NCBI RefSeq assembly: GCF_041146795.1
Contig: NC_135170.1
Coordinates: 32,746,033-32,810,032, forward strand
Direction: 5' to 3'
DNA: 64,000 bases
Source: Maylandia zebra
Taxonomy: Eukaryota > Chordata > Actinopteri > Cichliformes > Cichlidae
Position numbers and translations under genes: made by a program. The notes below the pieces were generated by a model. That model was not told the DNA's origin. It worked only from the letters and a program-made list of their open reading frames with translations, and did no database searches. Positions 22,301 through 35,577 of this stretch are shown piece by piece; position 1 is the stretch's first letter, and each line of letters opens with the position of its first letter.

Positions 22301-22760
22301 TGTAGTTTTTAGAAGTAACACAAGAAAAGTTTATTTCTAAAGGAATACCTGTTGTTTGTGGTGCTCTATTTAAAGCTATTAGCCTCTGTGTCTTTTCGGA
22401 GCGCTAAAGAAAAAAGTAAAATGCTCCTAAAGTAGTTAACTCATCTATGTGTAATCAACAAGTCTTACTGTTGCAGTGTATTTGTGACTAGTAGATAATT
22501 ATAGGGCTAGTTGCATTAAAGGAACATTGGGGGTTGATACAGTGCTAGTGTGGCTAGGTGTGAATATGTGCTTTTAGAAGTATCACAGTTTATTTCTAAA
22601 GGGATACATGTTGTTTGTGGTATTCTGTTTAAAAACTATTAGCCTGTGAAACTATTAGAAAAAGTGAAATCTTCCTAAACTAGTTAAATTAAATGCTGTG
22701 TGGGAATACACGGTTTTTAGAAGTATCACTGTTTATTTCTAAAGGGATACCTGTTATTTG
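22301..22760. repeat. Diverged tandem repeat, three partial copies
   Basis: The phrase TTTTAGAAGTATCAC followed by TTTATTTCTAAAGG and ATACCTGTT recurs at about 22306, 22571 and 22708. Copies differ by substitutions and the spacing is uneven (about 265 and 137 bases). Unit B counterpart: 42873-43332. Confidence 0.6.
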
Positions 22761-22815
22761 GCAGCATGGTGGCACGGTGGTTAGCACTGTGGCCGCACAG
22801 CAAGAAGGTCCTGAG
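22761..22815 (+). repeat. SINE head fragment
   Basis: GGTGGCACGGTGGTTAGCAC followed by CACAGCAAGAAGGTCCTG is a common teleost SINE head with an A-box-like TGGTTAGCACTG. It is truncated before the B box and abuts a LINE tail. Unit B: 43333-43387. Confidence 0.6.
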
Positions 22816-22846
22816 CAAAAAAAAGTGCCATTATATTACTACTGAC

Positions 22847-23252
22847 AGCTTTTTCCACCAGGCCAGGAACTTCAACATTATGCACTCCACACTGTATATA
22901 AATGCCACTTGTTTTACACAATATCCAACTACCAACCTCTGTATATTTTAGATATTTTATTTATTGTTTACTCTATTTAATTTGTAAAATATGTATACAC
23001 ACACACATAAACACACACACACGTAGAAAAACATATTTAGTATACACATCCAGTAATGCATACACTCTTATATTGTACATATATTTATTACTCTCAGATT
23101 TAGCCATTCTTATATTTTACTTGTTTTATGTTATTGTATTTTTTGCACACCTCTGTTGCTTGTGAAGCTCGCACACAAGAATTTCACTTGCATGTACTGT
23201 ACCAGTGTACCTGCACTTGTGATGTGACAATAAAAGTGATTTGATTTGATTT
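22847..23252 (+). repeat. L2-like LINE 3' end with TTTGA tail
   Basis: This matches the 3' untranslated end of the L2-like LINE at 55138-56285 (opposite strand there), including CACACTGTATATAAATGCCAC, the CACACAAGAATTTCACT block and the terminal AATAAAAGTGATTTGATTTGATTT. Only the 3' end is present, so it is a 5'-truncated insertion. Unit B: 43419-43824. Confidence 0.75.
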
Positions 23253-24418
23253 ATCGTTATGTTTTTTACAACTACATGAATGTACTATTGCTATGTGATT
23301 TTTTTTTTTACTATTACTGAAGGCTAACTAGATTTTTTCAAAATCTTAATGTAAAACGAGTAACAGTATGGTGGACACATTAGGCAAGGCTCCACTTTTT
23401 GCAGTGACCTCATATAGAAAACTATTTCTGTATCAGTAATATGTTTTCTTTTTCTCTGTTGATAATCATGTGGAACTGCACATGATTATTTGCAGCTAGC
23501 AGGTTGCTAATGCTATCCATCAAGTCTAAAAACAGTATGTTACAATGTGGAGATAATCTGATCAAAAATGATCAGGTTATATTCTAATTTGTATTCAGGC
23601 GTACATGTGCACTATGTTTATTCAGAGAGGTTAAGCTTGTGTTTCTGTCATGGAGGGATTGTGCTCAACTGAATGAAGGTTATCAGACATTATGAAACAG
23701 ATGATACGTAAAAGCGAATTTTGCCAAAGTGCTTCTTTTTTTAAATTATCTTTTTTTTCTTAAAGAAATCTACTACATCATGTGTAATTTTTTTGTCATG
23801 TATAATTTCCATTGCAAATATTAACCACAGTTAAATTAAGAGAGGATGGCAGTAAAAACTCTGGAGGTGTGATGCCATCAAGTACACTGCTGTAGAACGA
23901 TCGCACTGCATTCTCGGGAGGACTCCCGTGTAAACTTATGAAGTCTGGACTAGCAAGAACACAAGGACTGGCGTACTTGAGTATTTAGAAATGGCCTAAC
24001 AGTCTGCAGTCTATGAACTAACGCCAGCTAACGCCAGATAACAATGTTAGCTTGGTGGCGAGTAGCATTCAGTAATTGTAATAAAAATCACACAGCAATA
24101 ATACATCAAAGATACTGAGGTTTCGCCCATCCCTTTCTTTTTATGAAGTGGTGTTTTAGTTTCGAAGTAAGAAAACCATTCATGCCCGTTCACTGCTGGC
24201 CCTGTTATTCTGGCTCTGGGTCCATTGTGTAACTGACGCCACCAACATTAACAGGACGCTTACATTAGAGCTTCTTATTGCACGTTTTGTCTGGGTTTCC
24301 AGCAATCAAAATCAGAGTATTCCCTTACTCCCCAACACTGCTCACCCAGCATCAACAAACACCATGTGACTCACAGATTTTTCGTTCCTGTGTATATTTT
24401 TTTATCTGTCTTATGTAG
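23253..24418. other. Region upstream of sulfotransferase gene A
   Basis: No coding signal. A splice acceptor at 24418/24419 (TTATGTAG/AACC), seven bases before the start codon, implies an upstream non-coding exon and therefore a promoter somewhere in this stretch or further upstream. I cannot place it. Confidence 0.45.
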
Positions 24419-24425
24419 AACCAGT

Positions 24426-27400
24426 ATGGAGCAGATCAGAGACCGTGTTTTCAAGCATAAAAACTACAATTTTGTGGTCAGTCTGTCAACTCCAGAGTAC
24501 ATAGACTCTCTTGAGAGTTTTGAAATAAAAGACAGTGATGTCTTCCTTGTCACTTATCCAAAATCAGGTTGGTGAAAAATTTCATACATTATTTATATTT
24601 GCTGTTTTGTGCTGGCCAGACTGATCCACTGATCACCTCTAATGTCTTTCCCCACATCAGGCACTGTATGGGTTCAGCAGATCATCATTTCCATCCACGA
24701 ACTGGATGGGAATCAGACTAAATATTCAAACAACATGGAGAGGATGCCGTGGCTGGAGTACAAGATGGCTGACTACACTCTTCTTCCCTCTCCACGACTC
24801 TTCACCTCGCATCTCCCTGAACACATCATGCCTCCAGGAGTGAAGGAGAAGAAGGCAAAAGTCAGTACCTTATAGAAGCTCAATTTTCTTCTGTTTTTTT
24901 TTTTTTGCAAAAATAGAGCAAATTAAATTAGATTTGTACTTGCTAAGTTTAATTACATTTTTGTGATGTTACCTATTGGTCACTGAAGTCCAGTTTTTTG
25001 GGACTTGCACTTTGACACTTGGTAGCTTTTACAAACCAGCAAATCCTAGCAAATGAAAATAGAGTGGTTGATCTTTAATTATTTTCAAAACAAATGTTGT
25101 TTATTTGACAGTGTATAGGGTGCCCCAAGCAAGTGAGACTTAAAACAATGAGCCTCTAACACAATTTTGTAATGGGATCATAAATCAAGGAATCTGAGGG
25201 TCATTTTTATCATAGACTTCTGCACAAACACGTGGTTCCAGGTCCAAAAAGCTAGCACTAGCATTTGTTTTATTTTAAATAATTCTGTGTTTTTCCATCC
25301 GTCCATTTTCTTCTGCTTATCCGGGGTCCGGGTCGCGAGGGCAGCAGAACAAGCAGAGAAGCCCAGACCTCCCTCTCCCCAGCCATTTCCTCTAGCTTGT
25401 CCGGGGGAAAACCAAGGCCGAGAGATATAATCTCTCCAGCGTGTCCTGGGTCTACCCCGGGGCCTCCTCCCGGTGCGACATGCCCGCGAATCGCCACCTT
25501 ATCGTGGTAAATGGTAAATGGCCTGCATTTGTATAGCGCTTTTACTAGTCCCCCCTAGGGGACCAAAGTGCTTTACACACTCAGTCATCCACCCATTCAC
25601 ACACACACTCTCACACACTGGTGGAGGCAAGCTAAAGTTGTACCCACAGCAGACTGACAGAAGCGAGGCTGCCATATCGCACCATCGGCCCTTCTGGCCA
25701 ACACCAGTAGGCGGTAGGTCTTGCCCAAGGACACAACGACCGAGACTGTCCGGGCCGGGACTCGAACTGGCAACCTTCCGATTACAAGGCGAACTCCCAA
25801 CTCTCAACTCTTGAGCCACGATCGCCCCATGGTGGTGGGCTTCCGGTGGTGGAGGGGTTTGTGTGTCCCAAGGATCCCAGGGCTATCCCTGGTAGGGTCT
25901 CCCATGGCAAATTGGTTCTGGGTGAGGGACCAGACAAAGAGCGATTCAGAAGTCCCCTATGAAAAAACCAGAGAGGGAGCAGTTCACCCTGCCCGGGATA
26001 GGGTTACCTGGGCCCTGCCCTGGAGCCAGGCCCTGGGGAGGGACATGGGCCCATCTTCCTGCGGGCCCACCACCCGCAGGATTCACCGTAGGGGTCGGGT
26101 GCAGTGTGAGCCGGGCTGCGGACCAATCTCCGTCTACCAAGACTGGCAATTCTGTGTTTTTATTTCAGTATATTTTTTTTGTCCTTTTCCTTTCGTACAA
26201 TGAGGTCATTGCAGAGTAAGGCTATGTTCACACTGCAGGCGAAAGCGCATCAAATCCGACTTTTTTGACCCTATGCGACCCATATCCGTTCATGGTATGA
26301 CAGTGTGAACAGCAGAAGTCCGACATTTTCAAATCCGACCTAAGTTACTTTCGTATGTGGTACTGAATCCGATACATATCTGATGTTTTAGAAAGCGACT
26401 GCTGTTTGAATGGTCATGTCGCATTAAATCCGTCTTTTACGTCACTGACACAAGACAGATGCCAATTATCAGCGCCCAAGAAGACATTGTGAACGCTTCC
26501 TGGCCATCCAGTGAAACTTTTGGGAATACAACGTTGGAGAAACGTGAACATTTTATTTGTACTGTATAATCTGCAGATTCTGACAGAAATCTGCAACTAT
26601 CCTTTGAAGCATTGCTCCTCTCTAAAACAGCAATAAGGATCATTATTAGGCCATTTGTAAATAACAAAATAACTTTATAACTTAAAGCAAAATTGGGAAA
26701 CGTAAAGTCCGAAACAAGTCTTTATATTAAGGACCATCTGTCAAACAATACTGTTTGGTCTGGGTCTAAACAGAGCGTGTTGTGTGTGATGTCTTCTTTT
26801 GCGCATGCAGGCCCCTTTGAGGGTTCACACTAGAGCGCATTTGCTGTCACATTTTATTTGTAGTGTGAACAAGCAGACAAAAAAAATCAGATTTGATCAA
26901 AAAATTGGAATTGTGCACTAAGACCTGCAGTGTGAACGTAGCCTAAGAGGTTCATCAAATCAAGTAGAAATAGGAGAAAAAGAGCTATAAAAATGTACAG
27001 GCTTTAAAACATATTTTAAAAGATATTATTTGAAATCAAATTTTGACCCTAAATTTTAAATTGTTTTTTTTTTAAACTATTGACTTTTATAATTTTTACA
27101 TTTAAGTAACTAACTGTTAATATTCTGAATTTTTTTTTAAATATATATCAGATCGTGTATTTGATGAGGAATCCAAAGGACAACATGGTGTCTTTTTATC
27201 ACTTCAGCAAAGCCCTGGCAGACCTGGAAACTCCCGAGAGCTTTGACCAGTTTTTTGAGTGGTACATAACAGGAAACGGTAAGTTTCCTCACTTTATAGT
27301 AATCAGTAATTGATTCATCATTATGTGTGGACCCTCTGTTAGAGGGCCTGCGCTTTAGTACCCAGTGATTTTGTGGTGCTGTGCTAGTATTTAGCACCGA

Positions 27401-28205
27401 CTCCAGTTTTGTGTGTGTGTGTGTGTGTGTGTCATGTGCGGATTGAGCACATTGACAAAATCTGTACTACATTCGGAGGCACACTACCACTGCATGATTA
27501 GCATGGGGGACTGATCATGCCTGCAGTCATGCTGTAGGTAACTACAGAGCTTACACTTGAGCTCCTCCTCTGACATGAGGGTTGTATGTGAACTCAATTA
27601 AATGACAATGTCAAATGACTGGATGCATTATGCCACTACACAGTTTTTGCGTCATCCTGGTTTGACCACGTCAGGGAGTGGTATTTAAACAGAGACCAGT
27701 ACAACATCCTCTTCCTGACCTACGAGGAAATGATTTTGGTAAGATGTTTCTTCGCATTTTTTGTTGTTCCTAAGGAAACTCAAATAAAATATCTGGCAGA
27801 GTTTAAGGTTCTTTTTCTGTTGTGTTCCTGCTTTTCTTTCAGGACTTGAAAGGATCAGTGAAGAAGATCTGCAACTTCTTAGGGAAAAACCTGACTGAAG
27901 CTGCTATCAGTCAAGTTGTGGAAAAAGCTACATTTCAGAACATGAAGAATGACTCGAAAGCAAATTATCAGCATTTTCCGCCAGAGGAGTTCAGTGGAAT
28001 ATTCCTGCGCAAAGGTAACATAACAGACCTGCAGCTGCTGTGCAGGTAAATGTGACTTCAGGGTATCAGGTTTTGTGCTTTTCTCTTCATTACAGGTCAG
28101 ATTGGAGACTGGAAGAACACACTGACTGTTGCACAGAGTGAAAGAGTGGATCAAGTCCTTCGGGAGAAACTTGGTGATTTGCCTTTAAAGTTCATCTGGG
28201 AATAA
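24426..28205 (+). CDS. SULT3-like cytosolic sulfotransferase, complete gene A (281 aa, six exons)
   Basis: The product should transfer a sulfonate group from PAPS to a small amine or hydroxyl acceptor in the cytosol. Exons are 24426-24567, 24661-24860, 27152-27278, 27644-27738, 27843-28014 and 28096-28205, all with GT/AG borders and consistent phases. The PAPS-binding TYPKSGT loop (residues 43-49) spans the exon 1/2 junction. His98 in SHLP is the likely catalytic base. RNPKDNMVS (120-128) should bind the 3'-phosphate, and [10 protein letters not shown] (244-253) is the C-terminal PAPS motif. The length is close to the family norm of about 285-295. The closest match from memory is vertebrate amine sulfotransferase (SULT3), but the substrate is not readable. 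Intron 2 (2.3 kb) is filled with repeats. AATAAA occurs at 28394. Confidence 0.9.
25291..25501. repeat. High-copy teleost interspersed repeat
   Basis: The blocks TTCTGCTTATCCGGGGTCCG and CCTGGGTCTACCCCGGGGCC are typical of a very abundant fish repeat, possibly LINE-derived. I cannot name it with certainty. It lies in intron 2. Copy: 45863-46073. Confidence 0.55.
25507..25828 (-). repeat. tRNA-derived SINE, near full length
   Basis: On the minus strand the head reads TGGCTCAAGAGTTG (A-box-like) and, about 40 bases later, GTTCGAGTCC (B box, 25758-25767), followed by the TAGGCGG and GCGCTATACAAA-type body. This is the internal RNA polymerase III promoter arrangement of tRNA-derived SINEs. It lies in intron 2 of sulfotransferase A. 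The same SINE is the landing site of the Gypsy element at 5140/5141. Copy: 46079-46400. Confidence 0.75.
26220..26943. mobile_element. PIF-Harbinger-type non-autonomous element, unit A copy
   Basis: This has the same TAA duplication and inverted ends as 5665-6393, with a 6-bp internal deletion shared with 46792-47515. It lies in intron 2 just upstream of exon 3. Confidence 0.75.
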
Positions 28206-28536
28206 GCAGAGAAACCCGTCTCCCAGGAGTTTTTAAAGCATTGATCATTAAGTGCATTAATCAGAAAACCATAAAAATGTGTTTTTCTGCTATTTAAATA
28301 ATAAAAAAAACATCAACAAAAGATTAATGTTTGTTCACCCAAGATGGATTCATGTCATGTAGATCATGATTCCAGAAATCAACAACGTTCATTAATAAAA
28401 TGTTTATCAGTCAGTACACGGTGCTTTGGATTCTCATAATGTCTGAATAGTCACTAACTATTAATTGTGTTTTTGAATTACATTGCTTTTGAAAGTAGCC
28501 TTGACCTTCAAATATAAGAAATGTTTTTACATAAAT

Positions 28537-29046
28537 TGTCACGGCTCGGGTCAGCGGCCGTGTGAAGGGTGGAAAGGAGGACTCAAATGCAGCACTTATT
28601 CAGACGTGAGGGTGATTTATTAACAATACCAAACATAAAGTGGAGATGGCAAACAGAACTAAGGATGAACTAAACTGGGAGAAACTAAGCCAAGGAGTAG
28701 CAAACCTGAACATCGAAGTGAGAAACAGCAGGGAGAGCACGCAGGGAATTTCACAGGGTATGAACACAGACAACGCGACGAGGAACAGAGGTAACACACA
28801 CCATAAGTTCACAGAGAGACACTGGGAAATTACACACAGGTGGGAGACACAGCTGGACCCGATTAACCTGACGAGACAGGGGAACACTAACACCAGGGAC
28901 CAATAGAGGGAGCACAAACCCAGAACCCAGTATCTAAAATCCCAAAACACAAACCATCCCAAAACAGCCCATGAATAATAAAGAGAATAATAACAATAAA
29001 GAACACAAACACAAAGTCACTGAGTCATGGTCGCAGGACCATGACA
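28537..29046. mobile_element. Probable solo LTR, unit A copy
   Basis: Same 510-bp TG...CA element with TAAAT duplications as at 7986-8495, about 330 bases downstream of the sulfotransferase stop codon. Confidence 0.6.
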
Positions 29047-29554
29047 TAAATGTACTTTTGCCATGAAGACAGTCTTTCGTTATTTAATCTGATACAGAAT
29101 CAAACCTCAGACCTGCAAACAGCATCCACTGGATATCATGTAATTAATATGTGCAATACAGGTTCTTAACACGTAATTTATTGCAAGATAATAGTCTATT
29201 AAAAAATAATAATAATAATATAAAATAATCTTATTTCTTTAATGGTACTTACATTTGTGAGGTTAAGCTGAAAAGAATGATACCAAGCGAGGCAAGATAA
29301 AAATAAATAAATAAAATAATTTAAAGGTGAAATACAAATGTAACATCAAAAGTAGTCAGAAATGGCCAATTGTATTTTGGACCCCATAGGGTTAACCCAA
29401 CAAAACATTTAAAACTTAGGTTTAAATTTTAGTTCATAACAGTGCAGGATTCTGACATTTTGTGTAAATTTAAGCATGTAGCAATTTGATTTTTTCTAAC
29501 AAAAAGGTGTGAAACTTAAGTTGTTTGTTGTTTAAGACTTGTGTTTGTAACACA

Positions 29555-29585
<31 letters not shown>

Positions 29586-30117
29586 ACACACACATGTTGT
29601 GTAGCTTTCTGGAATTTATACTTATTGGGTTACATATTTATTTATTATACAGGCTATACAGTACATAAAATCTAAATTCACATATTTTATGTAACTGAAA
29701 TGTTTAATTATGTGGGTTACAGAAAATAATTAAGTTATAGACTATATATGTATGAAACATTGTATACTTACTGCATTTGAATCATTTTAACCATTTGTAA
29801 CACCAGCATATATGCTTAAAAACAAAGGCTTTGATTTTGCCACCCAATTTGATTTCCAAGCCACCCTCATAAAAGTTCTCTAGATCCACCCCTGGCCATG
29901 GGACAGTTTGACAGTATCTTTTGTGTGGTTTTAGACTTGGACGAGTTTCTAAAACACTAGATCAACAAAAACATCAGAACATACACTCTTTTGCCCATTA
30001 ATCATGCCTACTTATGGGGCACCGTTTGTAAAGTGACGCATTTCGGGCAATTTGTCCAAAGTTTGTTGATTGCGTTAAAAATTTTAATTGCGTTAATCGT
30101 GATCGTTGACAGCCTTA
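29047..30117. other. Spacer to unit boundary
   Basis: No gene. Contains a poly-C/CA microsatellite at about 29556-29595. Confidence 0.6.
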
Positions 30118-30251
30118 CGGTGTGTTCACACCGAACGCGATGGACGCGAATAAAACGCCCCAAACGGTATGGCAAGCCGTTAGAGCCATAAATCGCCACT
30201 TTCCTAACCCGTTTGTTTCAGAAAGAGCATACTGTCATTTACTTGCTTTTA

Positions 30252-31042
30252 TTATTTATTTATATGCCCTCCGCGGACCATCTCTGCACTGCGTGGGTGA
30301 TTAGTGGCTCCCTGCACAGTAAGGGCTGCACACACAGGGACAAGACGCACTCGGTTACGATCGGATCTTCCCTGGGCAGGGGGAGGTGATGAACTGTATG
30401 CCACTTTTTCATTGGCATACATTAAGTACAATGTTTTATTGCCTACGGTGGGGCAGGTCACATACTGGGTGAAGGTGGGCAGTGTGGAGTCCAGCGAGAC
30501 ATGATTAAAGTCCCCTGATATTAGAAGAAGAGCTCTCGGAGATTGCGTTTGCAGTCTGCGGACCACAGAGAGTCACAGGCTACCTCCACGGATGCTAACC
30601 GCTAATAGCGCAATGTCTGTGTTGCAGAGTTGTTCTTTCACAGCGATGTGCCCAGAGATACCACAACCGTCTTTAACAAACACTGCCAGCCTCCCTCCTT
30701 TCCTCTCACCGCTGTCTCTCGTCTTGTCCGCCCGCAGCAGCTGGAAGCCGGGCAGCCTACTCACAGAGGGAGTACCGGGATACTGCCACTGTGACCGGGT
30801 TAGCGTCATTAGCTCCTCAATCATATCAGGGAGCGATCTCACATTTAAAGTGATTACAGGAAGGAGAGATGGTGTGTGAGGTGTCCTCGGGAGACATCAC
30901 CCCCGTTTCTTCCCTCACTGGGGATGTAGGGTCTGTCTGCCGGTAGCGCAGCTGCAGGGCGCAGCGCTAACAGCTGATCCCTAATGTAAACAAAGGAGCC
31001 ATGCGCCGAGTGTCCAAACACGGGTGAAAAAAGTGGAGACAA
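30252..31042 (-). pseudogene. L2-like LINE endonuclease fragment, unit B
   Basis: Same three broken frames as 9700-10490. The identical lesions show that the element was dead before duplication. Confidence 0.75.
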
Positions 31043-31468
31043 AAGAAGAGAAAAGTCAACATAACTAGCACGAAGCGGTAATGCAAGATGGCAGGATCTG
31101 ATTGCTAAAACATAAGTTAAAGGTTAAGAGAAGTAAAGAGGAAAATAAGAAAGAAGCTCAGAAATGAGCAGAGCTAGCTCTGCTCATTACCTGTTAGCTG
31201 CCATAACAGGTAACACAGTTAAGGTTTCAGAAAAAGTATTCTGTCGTTTGTTTGCTCGATCATGCCTTAAACACATCAAAATGCATAGTGGGATTATAAT
31301 ACAAGTGAATACTGTGACAAGCACTGGTACTGAATAGGCAATCACTTAGCAGCAAGGTGAATCGGTGATGCATTAGTGTGGTCTGCACTTCCTCTTCTTT
31401 GATTGGGTGAAATGAGTTGAAAGTAATTGGATGAGGGAACCATGGGGAGTGCCCTGCATAATTTCAAT

Positions 31469-31723
31469 AAAACGCCGTTTTAAACGCCGTTATAGCTGGC
31501 AGAGAACGCCGTAAAAAACGCCGTTCAAAGATGCATAAAAACGGCGTTTTGTGCCGAGTAACGTAAAAAACGGCGTTTCCGTCTGTCTTTGAACGCCGCT
31601 TTTTACGTCACTCGGATGGTGCGTTCAGGGCACCATCCGAGTGGCGGAAAAAGCGGCGTTTGTCGGAACAGAACGCCGCTTTTTTCGGCGTTTTGAATAA
31701 TTAAACGGCGTTTTTTTTACGCC
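31469..31723. repeat. ACGCCG/CGGCGT motif cluster, unit B
   Basis: Counterpart of 10917-11171 with the same central hairpin. No differences noticed. Confidence 0.75.
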
Positions 31724-33196
31724 ATTTCTTAACCAAACGGGTTAGGAAAGTGGCGATTTATGACTCTAACGGCTTGCCATAAAATGTAGTTAATCTGAAC
31801 TCCCAGAGAGTTTATTCCAAAGACCAGAATTTGCTGTGCACATAAATAAGTGACATCATATTCAGTACTAACTTTTGAAAGTTTACTCTTCGGCCGCTCC
31901 ACCTTCTTTCCTGAAGAAATATCCACACCCAGGAATACTGGGATACACGGGACCACGAAGTCTACACCGGACCCACTCTTCAAATTTGGGAAAATTAACC
32001 GCATTTGTCGATCGCATTTGGAGTACACTTCGAATTGGGACTCCCTTCGGCGCGTCGCTGTGACGTAATCGATCTACAAACGCGCACTACAAAGCGTGTG
32101 GTCGCTGGATTGGGACAGAGCTGTACATACACTCTTACAGACTGGAGGAGCCAGGAATCAAACCATTAACCATCAGATCAGCAGGTGACCTGCTCTACTG
32201 CCTAAACTGCAGCCACTCAGAGGTAAGCATGAGTAAATCGTCACTAGGTTTTGGATAAAGTGTACACTCACAAACCTGTCAAATCTGCATTTGAAACATT
32301 GGCTACTATAGCAGTATAGTATTGCAACGTGGCATTTGGCTCTTCTAACTAAAATAGGAAAACAGGAACATAAATTGTGCCATCTATGCCAGGCCTGGCC
32401 CATATCTGGATGAAATACGTCTTATCATACCAGAAGTCAACCAGCAGTACTCGCTTGATACCAGATGCAGGCCAGACATGCTTGCTATGTGGGTATAAGT
32501 TACATATACTGTATATAACTACCAGCTCTCGCCAGCTGTGTCGATCTATATTATCTTTTTTGACCCCAAGTGTTTATTTCCAGAGAAAAGAAACAGCAGA
32601 CTATGCTAATAGAATGTGATGTTACAACACTAGTCAAATATTAATGCATAATATTTGTTTATGACATAATTCTTTGTTATGGAAAAATTTTTTTTAAATA
32701 ATCATGAACATTAGGAGTAGTGATTTTAGAACTTTATGTATATAATTTGTCATTTTTTACTGATGTAGGCCAAAAATAAATACTTAGTACCATTTAATTT
32801 AGTTTAAAGGCTTATTTGCAAGATGCAGGAACCTAAAACATTAAAAGCTAAAAATTTATTTTGCATGAAACGGGAATTAAAACGTGGTGATAGAGCCAGG
32901 TGCAGATGCAAGTCAGATGTTAATTTGGCTGTAGGCTATGGCACTTGGCCACAGCTGGAGCTAGTTGACACAACTTGGTCAGGAGCAATAGGATTGACGG
33001 AGTGTGTTTAAATGAACCTGACAAATGTCACAGATGAAATATTAACTGTTTATTTCCTGGTTTGATGTCTACTACACATCTGTTTGACCGTTACCAGTTA
33101 ATCTGTGACACCAGTTAATCTGGAACACCGGCAGATGAGTTTGCACTCTTCCGTAAGAGTAATATTCCAGCGTGAAAAGTAAAGACAGCAGACAGT

Positions 33197-34622
33197 GTGA
33201 GGAGAGGTTCTGGTTCGGTTGTTGTGGGTAATCACTCAAGGTCAGGTAAGGTTCGTTCATTTAAATTCGATTCTAAGCTTGACAAAAGTCTGATAAAACC
33301 AATGCCTGCAATTACTGTCATGAAAGGTCCCTGGAAGGCAGAATTTCCAAGGTTGCAGGCCAAAACCACAAGAATTACATCTTATATTAAACCGGCTGCA
33401 GCCTCTGCACCTGTTACATGAGTTACATGTGCAAAATGCCTGATGATGTTTTGTTAATTCCTGCTGTTTGGGATGCTATAGTCCTTTTATTAGGGATGTT
33501 TTTGTTTTCTTGGTGGGAAGTGGGGATAAAGTCCCAGTTTAAATTCTGAGTGATTCAGGAGACTATGACTCCTATATAGTGAACCTGTATAGTGTGCTGC
33601 CCTTCTCAAAGGAGTCTGACACAGGTGACTGCCTCCTCAGTAGTGGGAGGGGTTTTACCACCCTCCCTGTTCCTTTGCATAAGCTCATCAAACCATTAAG
33701 CTAGCACCATTACAACTTATTCTTCTGATATTGGAACCTTTTGAACATCTTGTTCTATACTGTGTGGGTCCTTTGCTGCCCTCAACATCTGGAAATAAGT
33801 ATCTTCTTGCAGTGATGTGTCAAAGTACCAAAATTCCTGCTGGATATCCACTGAGGTCAGTGACGAGCAAGGCATTGGTGACAGCTCTAACTCAGTTTGT
33901 TTCGGTGTGAGTGGTCAGAGTTCAAATTTTTCATCTCACATGTTCGCCGAAGTTTTGTAAACCCTGCACATAAACCATAATTGGTCATCAAGATACCATG
34001 CACAAAGACAGGGTGCTCTGGAAAGGTTTCCCCAGATGCTAAAGTCTCTTTAGCGTACCTATTGTATAAAGCTTAGTAGAGACTGGGAAGAGGGTCTTCC
34101 ATGGCTGATTTTGGCTGAAAGAAAACATAGGTTTCAGCCCTAATGAGCTTGGGTTTTGACATAGTGTGCGTCGGCCCTTGGCTGTAATAAAAAATAAAGG
34201 GGTTTATTCCGAGCCACCTAAAAAACTTGGTTGAGTTTGTAAATGGATTTAGACTTTCATTGCTTGTAGCTGGGATTGCCAGTTGTCAGTTTTGTTGTGG
34301 GGACCAAGTTTCAGCCTTTTTGCCAGTTGTGGCATCTCTGTATCGTCCCCCATTTACAGGCCCTCACAGGTCCTTAATGAGAAACTTTTGATCTAAATTA
34401 CTTTCAACCCTAAAATGAAAAAAGTTGGTTCAGCGCTGTCATGTAAACTTACTCAAACCGTATTATGCAAGTGACCAAAATTCTAGTCGGTGTGTTAAGG
34501 ACACCGTTCACCCTTGTTTGTTTCTTCACTTCCGTAATTTTCTGAAATTGATGAAATACCAGAGCCTGATGACAGTTTGGTCATTTGAAAAAATTTCAGT
34601 CTCTTTGTATTCTGGATAAATT
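33197..34622 (+). pseudogene. Decayed Ty3/Gypsy retrotransposon, unit B
   Basis: Counterpart of 12645-14070. One visible change is EFPRLQ in place of EFARLQ in the knuckle remnant. Confidence 0.65.
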
Positions 34623-35398
34623 CCTGTCTCATTTGCCGGTAGATAAATGCAATGAGCTGTCAGAACTGATTTTGTATTGCTGTTTGTTTGGTGAGGTTCC
34701 TACTTGCACGGACTTGATTGATCATGATACATGATACATGATGCAAATGCATTTTCTTTCCATCAACGAACTATTAATTGAGCAGATTTGACACGGTTTC
34801 TTGAGCTAGTTCAAAACTTGCCCCCTCCCTCTGCTATCAGTGTACCATATTTAGTTCCAAATAATTAATGAAGTAATTATGAAGTAGAATCAAGTAATCT
34901 AGAGGTGGTTGTAGAAGTAGGCTGAGTGTAAAGTCTCCCAGTTCATCAGGGCCAGAGTTGGAGATCTGTGACTCTCTGAAGGTCTAACAATATCAGAGAG
35001 AAAACAGCACTTTGGACTCTCCAGGTTATCTTTTCAGCAAATAATGCTGTGGCAATGTTGTGGAGGATTGTGGAGGCTCAAAGCATGTGCATGATGATAA
35101 GAGGTGTAGGGGTCATTCACTCTATTGGTCTTGCTGCAAACACCCAGGTAATACAACACTTACCTTTCTACTGTTAAACTGGTTCTAAAAGTAATGCAGG
35201 TTCAGGTGAATTTCTTTTTGTAGTTTTCTGTCTTGAGAACTTGTTTACATATATTATCAGACTGTTTCGATGCTTTGTTGTTTATCAACCTCTGACTCAA
35301 CCTGGCTGTCACTGCACACATGTGCTTTAGTGAGTCATAGTGGTTTTAATGATTTACTATGAGTTACTAAATTGTGTTTAACATAATAATAATAATAA

Positions 35399-35577
35399 TG
35401 GATTGGATTTATATAGCGCTTTTCAAGGCACCCAAAGCGCTTTACAATGCCACTATTCATTCAGACTGACAGAAGTGAGGCTGCCATATCGCGCCATCGG
35501 CCCCTCTGGCCAACACCAGTAGGCGGTAGGGTAAAGTGTCTTGTCCAAGATCGAACCGGCGACCTTCCGGTTACAGG
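35399..35577 (-). repeat. SINE fragment, unit B
   Basis: Counterpart of 14841-15019, preceded by a longer AAT run. Confidence 0.7.

Larger units (their letters stand above)
9566..30117. repeat. Tandem segmental duplication, complete unit A (20552 bp)
   Basis: This aligns end to end with 30118-50672, with rare substitutions and small indels, mostly in microsatellites. The boundaries are inferred from the right-hand copy, which stops matching at 50672, exactly at the base homologous to 9565 and 30117. Each unit contains one complete sulfotransferase gene and the same fossil elements. Confidence 0.88.
30168..31781. repeat. 48-bp inverted repeats and enclosed composite, unit B
   Basis: Counterpart of 9616-11229; arms at 30168-30215 and 31734-31781. 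Confidence 0.6.

Noticed and set aside
25721..26203. 160-codon plus-strand frame across the SINE and GC-rich repeat
   Set aside because: Spans two unrelated repeats and lies in a sulfotransferase intron.
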